In this document: in pieces, positions 1 through 6,922 of the stretch
Layout: each line of letters begins with the position of its first letter
How positions within the stretch are numbered: the stretch's first letter is position 1
Assembly (NCBI RefSeq): GCF_010729105.1
Contig: NZ_AP022573.1
Location: 3,472,001-3,536,000 of the forward strand
Direction of reading: 5' to 3'
DNA from: Mycobacterium saskatchewanense
Lineage (GTDB): Bacteria; Actinomycetota; Actinomycetes; Mycobacteriales; Mycobacteriaceae
Length of the DNA: 64,000 bases
Notes under the pieces: model-generated
What the model saw: only the letters and a program-made list of their open reading frames with translations
Database searches by the model: none
What the model was told of the DNA's origin: nothing
Program-made: the position numbers and the translations under genes

Positions 1-1
1 C

Positions 2-679
2 CCGCTGCCGGTGCGTCGCCTCTGGGGCGTGGGCGCGGTGACCGCGGACAAGTTGCACGCCCATGGGATCGAGACGGTGGCCGCGGTCGCGGAGCTGGGC
101 GAGGCGACCCTGGCATCGCTCGTGGGCGCGGCGATGGGCCGCCAGCTGTTCGCGTTGTCGCGCAACATCGACCGCCGGCGCGTGACCACCGGTGTGCGCC
201 GGCGGTCGATCGGCGCTCAGCGGGCGCTGGGGCGCACCGGCAATACCATGTCGGCGACCGAGATCGACACAGTTGTGATCAACCTGGTCGATCGGATCGC
301 CGGACGAATGCGCGCCGCCGGCCGCACGGGGCGCACGGTGGTGCTACGCCTGCGCTTCGACGACTTCAGCCGGGCGACCCGGTCGCACACCCTGCCGTGG
401 GCGACCTCGTCGACCGGGCCCATCCTGGCCGTCGCCCGCCGGCTCGTCGCCTCGTCCGCGCCGCTGATCGCCGAGCGCGGGTTGACCCTGGTCGGGTTTT
501 CGGTATCGGGGATCGACCGCACCGGCGCGCAGCAGCTGATGCTGCCATTGCACGGCGAATCTCAAGAGGTAGACGCCGCGGTCGACCGCGTCCGTCAACG
601 CTTCGGTAAATCCGCGCTCACGCGCGGAGTGTTGGTGGGCCGCGATTTGGGTATAGAGATGCCGACACTGCCCGACTGA
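2..679 (+). CDS. dinB: DNA polymerase IV (Y family), C-terminal part; 5' end outside window
   Basis: The reading frame is open at the left edge, so only the last ~225 residues are present. It opens with a helix-hairpin-helix of the thumb region (LWGVGAVTADKLHAHGI), then enters the little-finger domain with its linker (RRRSIGAQRALGRTGNT) and the strand VVLRLRFDDFSRATRSHTLP. This order is typical of translesion DinB polymerases. The catalytic palm, with its acidic metal ligands, would lie upstream and cannot be checked. A chromosomal DinB not far from gltBD also exists in M. smegmatis, so this may be a DinB3-type polymerase; that is inference. The frame ends TLPD-stop with no downstream partner in the same direction. 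Confidence 0.85.
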   Translation, partial: PLPVRRLWGVGAVTADKLHAHGIETVAAVAELGEATLASLVGAAMGRQLFALSRNIDRRRVTTGVRRRSIGAQRALGRTGNTMSATEIDTVVINLVDRIAGRMRAAGRTGRTVVLRLRFDDFSRATRSHTLPWATSSTGPILAVARRLVASSAPLIAERGLTLVGFSVSGIDRTGAQQLMLPLHGESQEVDAAVDRVRQRFGKSALTRGVLVGRDLGIEMPTLPD

Positions 680-873
680 GGGGCCTCTCGTCGTCAAATC
701 AAATCCATTGCCGTTCATACCTTTTCGAGGTTATGAGCTTCATTTGAGATGGTCCGCGACCCGGGCGAGCGGGCCGGCCCGCTCATAAGCTGACACGAAC
801 GCCCGGCCCGGAAAGGGAGTAATTGAACACGTTGGCGCCGCCGGACAAAGCCCGGAACAGCGGCCCGCCCCGC

Positions 874-1245
874 GAAGGCCTTCTCCTCGGTTACGGTGCC
901 GTGCTCGCGTTTCCGCGGGCCTCGTCAACGCGGTGGCTCTCCTGATTCTGGCGTTGCCGTCGGCGACCTGACGGCGATCACCACCCAGCTGGACATGAAC
1001 ACGGCCAACCCCTGGCGCTACGAGGGGCACGTGCTGGCCGCAATCCTGTTGGGCTTCCTGGCGGGAGCGACGATGGCAGGGGCGGTCTGGCACCGACCGA
1101 TACCCTCGCGGTGCCCCGGCAGGCGGTCGTGCTGTTCACCGAGGCGGCGCTCCTCGTCCTCGCCGCCGCCGGCGCCAACGTGGCACACGGCCGCGTACGC
1201 AGCGATGGGCAGGCGTCGGAAACGGCGGAGACGGTGCGCGTCTGA
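874..1245 (+). pseudogene. Broken DUF1275 (YoaK-like) membrane protein gene
   Basis: Three consecutive pieces in different frames read like one membrane protein of the DUF1275 family: EGLLLGYGAVLAF from 874, AGLVNAVALLILALP from ~918, then from ~968 a segment including TTQLDMNTANPWRYEGH and AAILLGFLAGATMAG. A last piece in a further frame (QAVVLFTEAALLVLAAAG) ends at the stop at 1243-1245. Intact relatives are around 230 residues; only about half of that is present. The shifts mean no functional product. It is a remnant between the polymerase gene and the PHP gene. The family call rests on recognition of the hydrophobic pattern only. Confidence 0.55.
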
Positions 1246-1249
1246 GACC

Positions 1250-2257
1250 TCAGTTGCGCCTGGTCCACTCCAGCAGCTTGTCGGCCGGCCACGTGTTGAC
1301 GACGCGGTCGACGGGGACGCCGGCGTCGACCGCGCGTTGGGCGCCGTAGCCGAGGAAGTCGAGTTGGCCGGGCGCGTGGGCGTCGGTGTCGATGCTGAAC
1401 AAGCAGCCGATCTCCAGCGCCACGTTCAGCAGCCGCGACGGCGGGTCGCGCCGCTCGGGACGGGAGTTGATCTCCACCGCAGTGCCGTGGTCGCGGCAGG
1501 CGGTGAACACCGCCTCGGCGTCGAACTGGGACTCGGGCCGGATGCCGCGGTTTCCCGAGACCAGCCGGCCGGTGCAATGGCCGAGCACGTCGGCGTGCGG
1601 ATTGGACACGGCGCGCACCATGCGCCGGGTCATCGCCGCGGCATCCATCGACAGCTTCGAATGCACGCTCGCCACGACCACGTCGAGGCGCTCCAGCAGT
1701 TCGGGCTCCTGGTCCAGACCACCGTCTTCGAGGATGTCGACCTCGATCCCGGTGAGGATCCGCATCGGCGCGAACCGGTCGCGCAGCCGGTCGATCACGT
1801 CGAGTTGCGCGCGCAACCGCTCCGGCGACAGGCCGTTGGCGATCGTCAGCCGTGGTGAGTGGTCGGTGAGCGCGCAGTACTCGTGGCCCAGCGCGGCCGC
1901 GGTGGCCATCATCTCGTCGATGGGCGCCGATCCGTCCGACCAGTTCGAGTGCAGGTGCAGGTCACCCCGCAGCGCGGCGCGGATCTCCCCGCCGCCCAGA
2001 TCCTCGGCCGAGGATCTCAGCTCGACCAGCAGGTCGGGCTCGCGACCGGACCACGCCTGGTCGATGACCTTCGCGGTTTTCGGCCCGATGCCGGGCAGCG
2101 ACTGCCAGCTGTTGGCCTGCCCGTGCCGCTCGCGCTCGGCGTCGTCCAGGCCCTCGATGATGTCGGCGGCATTGCGGTAGGCCATCACGCGTCGCGGGTC
2201 GTGCCGGCTGCGGTCCTTGTAGTAGGCGATCTGCCGAAGCGCTGCTACCGGGTCCAT
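1250..2257 (-). CDS. PHP-domain phosphoesterase with N-terminal helix-hairpin-helix (Rv3856c-like)
   Basis: 335 residues from the ATG at 2257. Residues ~52-66 (LPGIGPKTAKVIDQA) are a helix-hairpin-helix DNA-binding motif. The PHP metal site follows in the usual order: GDLHLHSNWSDG (99-110), ALTDHSPR, GIEVDI, VASVHSK, GHCTGR, EINSRPERRDPP and DTDAHAPGQ. This is the layout of the C-terminal half of family X DNA polymerases (PolX), here without the polymerase domain. A metal-dependent phosphoesterase or nuclease acting on DNA ends is plausible; the substrate is unknown. It lies downstream of a small membrane protein gene on the same strand, as Rv3857c-Rv3856c do in M. tuberculosis. Confidence 0.85.
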   Translation of the reverse strand: MDPVAALRQIAYYKDRSRHDPRRVMAYRNAADIIEGLDDAERERHGQANSWQSLPGIGPKTAKVIDQAWSGREPDLLVELRSSAEDLGGGEIRAALRGDLHLHSNWSDGSAPIDEMMATAAALGHEYCALTDHSPRLTIANGLSPERLRAQLDVIDRLRDRFAPMRILTGIEVDILEDGGLDQEPELLERLDVVVASVHSKLSMDAAAMTRRMVRAVSNPHADVLGHCTGRLVSGNRGIRPESQFDAEAVFTACRDHGTAVEINSRPERRDPPSRLLNVALEIGCLFSIDTDAHAPGQLDFLGYGAQRAVDAGVPVDRVVNTWPADKLLEWTRRN

Positions 2258-2280
2258 GGCTCCAGTCTGCCCGCCATGGC

Positions 2281-2517
2281 TCACACCAGCTGGCCGGCGA
2301 CGAAGCCGGCGAGCAGCACCCCGAAGCCGCCGAGCTCGCCGGTGATGAGCGCCGCCCGATGCGCGATGTCGACGTACGGATGCGCACGATGGTTGACGGA
2401 GGCCATGATCTGCCGGTACTTCCACACGCCGAGAACGAGCGCGAGGAGGAAGATCAGCCCGGCCGCCAGCAGGATGATCCTGGTGTCGAGCCCGAGCGCT
2501 TGTCGCGCGGGAGTCAT
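2281..2517 (-). CDS. Small membrane protein (Rv3857c-like)
   Basis: 78 residues from the ATG at 2517 (MTPARQALGLDTRI). One strong transmembrane segment (IILLAAGLIFLLALVLGVW) is followed by a soluble stretch and a second hydrophobic segment near the C terminus (GFGVLLAGFVAGQLV). A longer in-frame start at 2586 would overlap the divergent oxidoreductase gene, so the shorter one is preferred. It is 23 bp upstream of the PHP gene and probably co-transcribed with it. No function can be assigned. Confidence 0.7.
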   Translation of the reverse strand: MTPARQALGLDTRIILLAAGLIFLLALVLGVWKYRQIMASVNHRAHPYVDIAHRAALITGELGGFGVLLAGFVAGQLV

Positions 2518-2569
2518 CGGCCCTTCGTCGTTTAGTTGCGCTTCATAAAGATCGGCTACGGTCGAATTC

Positions 2570-3427
2570 ATGCGATTCGCGTTCAAGACATCACCTCAGA
2601 ACACCACATGGGTCCAGATGCTGTCCGTCTGGCAGGCCGCCGACGACATCGAGGTCTACGAGTCCGGCTGGACCTTCGACCACTTCTACCCGATCTTTTC
2701 CGACAGCAGCGGGCCCTGCCTCGAGGGCTGGACGACGCTGACCGCGCTGGCGCAGGCCACCAAGCGGCTGCGGCTCGGCACGCTGGTCACCGGGATCCAC
2801 TACCGCCACCCGGCGGTGCTCGCCAACATGGCGGCCGCGCTCGACATCATCTCCAACGGACGGCTCGAACTGGGGATCGGCGCCGGTTGGAACGAGGAGG
2901 AATCGGGCGCGTACGGCATCGAGCTGGGCAGCATCAGAGAACGGTTCGACCGGTTCGAGGAGGCCTGCGAGGTGCTCACCAGCCTGCTGAGCCAGGACAC
3001 CACCGACTTCGACGGCAAGTACTACCAGCTCAAGGGTGCCCGCAACGAGCCGAAGGGCGTGCAGCGGCCGCATCCTCCGATCTGCATCGGCGGCAGCGGG
3101 GAGAAGCGCACGCTGCCGATCACGGCGCGCTACGCCCAGCACTGGAATTTCGCCGGAGGAACGCCGGACGTGTTCGCCCGCAAGCGCGACGTGCTGGCCG
3201 CGGAGTGCGCGAATATCGGGCGCGACCCGAAGGAGATCACCCTCTCCGCGCACCTGCGCCTGGACGCCGAGCGCAACTACGGGCAGATCCTCGAGGAAGC
3301 GGCGGCCCTGTCTGCCGAAGGCCTGGACCTGGGGATCGTGTACATCAACCCGCCGCACGACCCGGCCGTGCTGGAACCGCTGGCACAAGCGATCCGGGAC
3401 TCCGGGCTGTGGACGGGCGGCAACTGA
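2570..3427 (+). CDS. LLM-class flavin/F420-dependent oxidoreductase
   Basis: 285 residues. The luciferase-like TIM-barrel signature is clear: WTFDHFYPI near residue 35, AQATKRLRLGTLVTGIHYRHPAVLAN (in pieces), LDIISNGRLELGIGAGWNEEE around 88-108, and the later phosphate-binding region PPICIGGSGEKRTL. Proteins of this type in mycobacteria usually bind F420 or FMN and act as reductases or monooxygenases on small molecules. The natural substrate cannot be inferred. The gene is divergent from the membrane protein gene, with 52 bp between starts, and convergent with the PPE gene. Confidence 0.85.
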   Translation: MRFAFKTSPQNTTWVQMLSVWQAADDIEVYESGWTFDHFYPIFSDSSGPCLEGWTTLTALAQATKRLRLGTLVTGIHYRHPAVLANMAAALDIISNGRLELGIGAGWNEEESGAYGIELGSIRERFDRFEEACEVLTSLLSQDTTDFDGKYYQLKGARNEPKGVQRPHPPICIGGSGEKRTLPITARYAQHWNFAGGTPDVFARKRDVLAAECANIGRDPKEITLSAHLRLDAERNYGQILEEAAALSAEGLDLGIVYINPPHDPAVLEPLAQAIRDSGLWTGGN

Positions 3428-3493
3428 GGCGGGGCGCGCCGCCGAACTGAACCGCGCCGCCTCCGCGCTCCAGGCGGGATCGGTACCGAATCG

Positions 3494-4885
3494 CTATTTC
3501 TGTGCCGCTTCCTCCATCAGGACGACGGCGGTGCGTTTCAGCACATCTCGCTGCCTGGCCACGTCGGCGATTGCGTTGCGTAGCTCAGCGAGCTGTTCCC
3601 GCGTGCTGATCGCCTGGTCGCCGCCCGGGGCGCTCGGTGTTTCCCCCCCGCCCGGGGTGTGCTCGCGGGTGGCGGGCTCTAGTGCCCACGGTGGTAGTGC
3701 CTTGGTGCGTGAATTCGTCTGGGCGCGGGCCTGCCCCGAGGACGGCGCGTTGATCAGCCCTCCCACCGGGCCCACCGGGGGCATGCCTCCGTAAGGGCCT
3801 GCCGGTCCGGCTGTCGCCGCCGACGGTAAACCGTCGGCGCTTGGCGATGCCGCGGCGACAAGCCGGACGCCCGGCGCCGTCACCCACGACGAGGGGACCG
3901 ATAACTTGCCGACCGCCGACGCACCGCCCAAGCCGGCGGCCACCCCGCCGCCCGAGCCCACCGGGGCCCCCGCACCCACCAACGTCGACCCGAGGCCACC
4001 GTCGAGCGCCGTGGATGACCCGGCCAATCCAGCCACCGGCGGATGCAAAGCCAACGGGAAGAACGGGCTCGTGAGGAACGTCAAACTGCCGCCCAAGAAA
4101 CCACCGCTGCCCAGGTCGAGTCCGTTGCCCCCGATGGTCGCCAGAAAGTTGTTGAGGGCAGTGCCCGTAGGGCTGGTCAAAGCGTCCTCCAGCCATGTGA
4201 TCGGGTTGAGAGACGGTGTGCCGAATCCGGCGGCGAGTGTTTGCAGTGTGCTGGGCAGGGTTGAGATGAGTTGGGACAGAACCGATTGCGCGCCGCCGGC
4301 ACCGGCCACCGAGGCAGCTGCCCGAGAGGCCACCGCCGATGGCCCGCCCGTCGCGGCCACATTGGTCGCCGCCGGCGGCGAGTCGAACGGCGTCAACCTC
4401 GCCGCCACCGCACAGGCCCCCGCATACCCATACATCGCCGCCGCGTCCTGGGCCCACATCTCGGCATACTGCGCCTCGGTCGACGCGATCGCCGCAGTGT
4501 TCTGCCCCAAAATATTGGTCGCCACCAACGACGCCAACAACGCCCGGTTCACCTCCACCTGCACCGGCGGCACCGTCGCGGCAAACGCCGCCTCATAGGC
4601 CGCCACCACCGACCCCAACTGCCCGGCGGCCTGCTCAGCCTGCGCCGCGGTCACACTCATCCACGACACATACGGAGACACCGAGGCGACCATCAAACTC
4701 GACGACCGCCCCACCCACGGCCCACCCGACAACTCAGACACCACCGACCGAGACCACGTAGCCGCCGAATTCAACTCAGCCGCCACCGCATCCCACGCCG
4801 CCGCCGCCGTCACCAACGGCCCGGCCCCCGCACCCACATACATCCGCCCGGAATTGACCTCCGGCGGCAACACCGCAAAATCCAC
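3494..4885 (-). CDS. PPE family protein, SVP subgroup
   Basis: 463 residues from a GTG at 4885, preceded by GAGGAGG at good spacing; the start VDFAVLPPEVNSGRMY is the canonical PPE N terminus. The PPE domain runs to ~180, with WVGRSSS at 57-63 (WxG-like turn) and AEMWAQDAAAMYGYAG at ~141-156. The SVP motif (SVPSSW) is at 329-334. The tail is odd: residues ~428-463 (STREQLAELRNAIADVARQ onward) look like a charged heptad helix, unlike the usual Gly/Pro-rich ending. PPE proteins pair with PE proteins and leave through ESX systems; the PE partner is just upstream. Which ESX system exports this pair is unknown. Confidence 0.88.
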   Translation of the reverse strand: MDFAVLPPEVNSGRMYVGAGAGPLVTAAAAWDAVAAELNSAATWSRSVVSELSGGPWVGRSSSLMVASVSPYVSWMSVTAAQAEQAAGQLGSVVAAYEAAFAATVPPVQVEVNRALLASLVATNILGQNTAAIASTEAQYAEMWAQDAAAMYGYAGACAVAARLTPFDSPPAATNVAATGGPSAVASRAAASVAGAGGAQSVLSQLISTLPSTLQTLAAGFGTPSLNPITWLEDALTSPTGTALNNFLATIGGNGLDLGSGGFLGGSLTFLTSPFFPLALHPPVAGLAGSSTALDGGLGSTLVGAGAPVGSGGGVAAGLGGASAVGKLSVPSSWVTAPGVRLVAAASPSADGLPSAATAGPAGPYGGMPPVGPVGGLINAPSSGQARAQTNSRTKALPPWALEPATREHTPGGGETPSAPGGDQAISTREQLAELRNAIADVARQRDVLKRTAVVLMEEAAQK

Positions 4886-5126
4886 GGTCAACGCCTCCTC
4901 ATAAACCGTATTTTCAACTACGTCTGAAATCCTCAGCCGTGCAGGCAGTGTCAAGAAGCTGTGGGCCGAACTGGCAAACCTTTTCGATGGCGGTCGCATG
5001 ACTCCATTCGTGCCGCCGGCAGTCGGGGACCGAACCGCTACAACATGTTTACGGACTGAGCTGGAATGCGGCCGGCGCGCCGGCGGTACCGCCGATCGAA
5101 ACACATTCGGCGGTACTCCTTTCCCG

Positions 5127-5423
5127 CTAGCCGGTCGCGAATGCGTTGGCCGCTTCCGTCGCCGCATAAGCATCCGCGCTTGTCCGCAGTGCGTTGACGA
5201 CCAGATCGTGCATCGCCGCGGCCTGGCTGCTGACAGCCTGATACAGGTGCGCATGCGCGACGAATTGTGCAGCGACCAGGGCGGACACCTCGTCGCCCGC
5301 GGCAGGCAGGATCCCGGTTGTAGGGGCTGAGGCAGCCGCGTTTTGGGAACTGATCGCCGAGCCGATGGTGCCCAGATTGGCGGCGGCAATCGATAGGGCC
5401 TCGGGTTGGGTCGTCACAAACAC
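5127..5423 (-). CDS. PE family protein
   Basis: 98 residues, a bare PE domain. It begins MFVTTQPEALSIAAANLGTI from a GTG at 5423 with GGAG nine bases upstream, the standard opening of PE proteins. It forms a two-helix hairpin with AAGDEVSALVAAQF and ends after YAATEAANAFATG. The C-terminal YxxxE (YAATE) fits the general ESX secretion signal. The start lies only 3 bp after the stop of the preceding CoA-transferase-like gene, with its ribosome-binding site inside that gene. It therefore appears joined to the carboxylase operon. The PPE partner starts 241 bp downstream. Confidence 0.9.
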   Translation of the reverse strand: MFVTTQPEALSIAAANLGTIGSAISSQNAAASAPTTGILPAAGDEVSALVAAQFVAHAHLYQAVSSQAAAMHDLVVNALRTSADAYAATEAANAFATG

Positions 5424-5426
5424 TTT

Positions 5427-6086
5427 TCAACTCCATTCTGTGAGGTGGACTGGTCCTGACTGCGGCGGCGCACCGCGAATCACCGGCGACGTCGCCAATT
5501 GATCAACCAAGAGCAGAGCCTCTGTACACCGCCGGCCCTCGGGTGCGTCGACCCCCGGCGCCAATTCGGCCGGACGCACGCCGTTCCCGGCGATGATTCG
5601 GTTCACAACAGCCGCGCCGGTGAGCGGCAAGGTGTTCTCCGCACGAATTTTCAGGCCGCCGTCGCATGCGCAATGCTCCATCAACACAATGATTTTGCGA
5701 GCGCCCGGTACCGAGTCCATCGCGCCGCCCATGCCCTTCACCAGCGCTCCCCGAACCACCGGGTTGCTCGAATCTCGGCATGCATTGACCTGTATGCCGT
5801 CGAGAACCCCGACGTCCAACTTACCCGAGCGAATCATCGCGATGCTGGCCGTCGAGTCGAAGAAGTTGGCGCCCGGCACAACGATGACGGCCTCCTTGCA
5901 AGCATTGATCAAGCGCAAACCCTCTTCTCCCTCAGGGGAATAAGCTCCATGGTCAAGGGGTCTATTGTCCGGTTGAAGGACGATGTGTGCGTCGTCGGGC
6001 ACTAGCATCGGCAACCCGATGCCGGCGTTGAGACGGTCAACGTCCTGCAGTTTGGTTGTGGCGCATGCGCCAGGTGTGTCGTCCAT
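5427..6086 (-). CDS. Degenerate 3-oxoacid CoA-transferase subunit B-like protein
   Basis: 219 residues from the ATG at 6086. Long stretches match subunit B of succinyl-CoA:3-ketoacid CoA-transferase: NAGIGLPMLV, EGEEGLRLINACKEAV, PGANFFDSTASIAMIRSGK, VKGMGGAMDSV and VLMEHCACDGG. Key parts are damaged. The SENG motif that carries the catalytic glutamate reads PDNR, the residues after GLPMLV are shortened, and the LAVFDV-type strand near the C terminus is missing. No subunit A is nearby. An intact enzyme would activate acetoacetate to acetoacetyl-CoA, the expected step after acetone carboxylation. I judge it inactive or decaying. It starts 8 bp after the unknown gene upstream. Confidence 0.6.
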   Translation of the reverse strand: MDDTPGACATTKLQDVDRLNAGIGLPMLVPDDAHIVLQPDNRPLDHGAYSPEGEEGLRLINACKEAVIVVPGANFFDSTASIAMIRSGKLDVGVLDGIQVNACRDSSNPVVRGALVKGMGGAMDSVPGARKIIVLMEHCACDGGLKIRAENTLPLTGAAVVNRIIAGNGVRPAELAPGVDAPEGRRCTEALLLVDQLATSPVIRGAPPQSGPVHLTEWS

Positions 6087-6094
6087 GCGAACCG

Positions 6095-6883
6095 CTAGCG
6101 CAGTTTTTCGAGCTGTTCGAGTACCTGTTCGGGCGATGCCGCGGCGGAAATGGTGGTGAGCAGGATCTCCCCCTCCGGTATCTCGGCGCCCCCGGTCCAA
6201 AACTCATCGGAGACAAGCCCGATGGGTGGGTCGCCCGGCGCACCCTCGAGTTCGGTATCCGTCCACAGCGCCAACGACCAGTCGAAGTGCCTGGCAACGT
6301 TCATGATCGAGGTATAGGACTGCAGATTCTCTGACATTCCCGACGCCCCGTCACGACTGTCGAGCAGAGCCAGGGCCACAGGCAGGGCACCCAGCTGGCC
6401 GAGCCACTCCGCGATATACATCGCAGCCCGGTCGGCGCCGTCGGCATCCACGCCATCGAGTGGGTTGCCGGCGACGTGATGAGCCCATGACAGCCAAGCC
6501 GCCGGGGAGGGCACATGCAGCACCAGTTGGCGCCGCGATGTGTTCGCCAGCGTTCCGAGAACCTCGCGGCTGGCCGCCAGCAGTGCATCATCGGCCAGCA
6601 GGGTGCGCAACGGGTAGCCCGTGCGAGCATGGCTTCGCATGGCTTCCACCAGCCCCGGGCGCGCGTCGATGTGTGCACTCTGGAACCGACGCATGTCGAC
6701 CCAGACCGCGTCCGGGTCAAGCAGCCCGCGAACCTGCGCGAAGTGACCTGCCGCCAGGGTGGTATCGGTCCACGGAATCGGTGCGCCTTGTCGGATCACC
6801 GCGGTCGAGTAGTCGACGTCGTTGATCAACAGGGGCCGGGTCCGCCCACTCGGGGGCAGAGCTACCAACGATTTTGCACTCAA
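6095..6883 (-). CDS. Unknown protein in the carboxylase operon
   Basis: 262 residues from a TTG at 6883 with GAGAGG eight bases upstream. No signal peptide or membrane segment. It is acidic and alternates hydrophobic strands and helices (QLVLHVPSPAAWLSWAHHVA, GALPVALALLDSRDG, HFDWSLALWTDTELEG, GEILLTTISAAASPEQVLEQ), which suggests an alpha/beta barrel fold. The motif VPSPAAWL and the Trp-rich strand-end segments faintly resemble UROD/MetE-like barrels, but this is only an impression. It lies 39 bp after the HyuB gene and 8 bp before the CoA-transferase-like gene. A role in handling the carboxylase substrate or product is plausible but unproven. Confidence 0.7.
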   Translation of the reverse strand: MSAKSLVALPPSGRTRPLLINDVDYSTAVIRQGAPIPWTDTTLAAGHFAQVRGLLDPDAVWVDMRRFQSAHIDARPGLVEAMRSHARTGYPLRTLLADDALLAASREVLGTLANTSRRQLVLHVPSPAAWLSWAHHVAGNPLDGVDADGADRAAMYIAEWLGQLGALPVALALLDSRDGASGMSENLQSYTSIMNVARHFDWSLALWTDTELEGAPGDPPIGLVSDEFWTGGAEIPEGEILLTTISAAASPEQVLEQLEKLR

Positions 6884-6922
6884 CGGTCTACCTCTCCAGC
6901 AGTCGGCGCCAACGGGGAGCGA

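Noticed and set aside
3428-3443. Short GGCGG/CCGCC hairpin between the LLM oxidoreductase and PPE genes as a bidirectional terminator
   Set aside because: Only 5-bp arms, no T-run; too weak to call.
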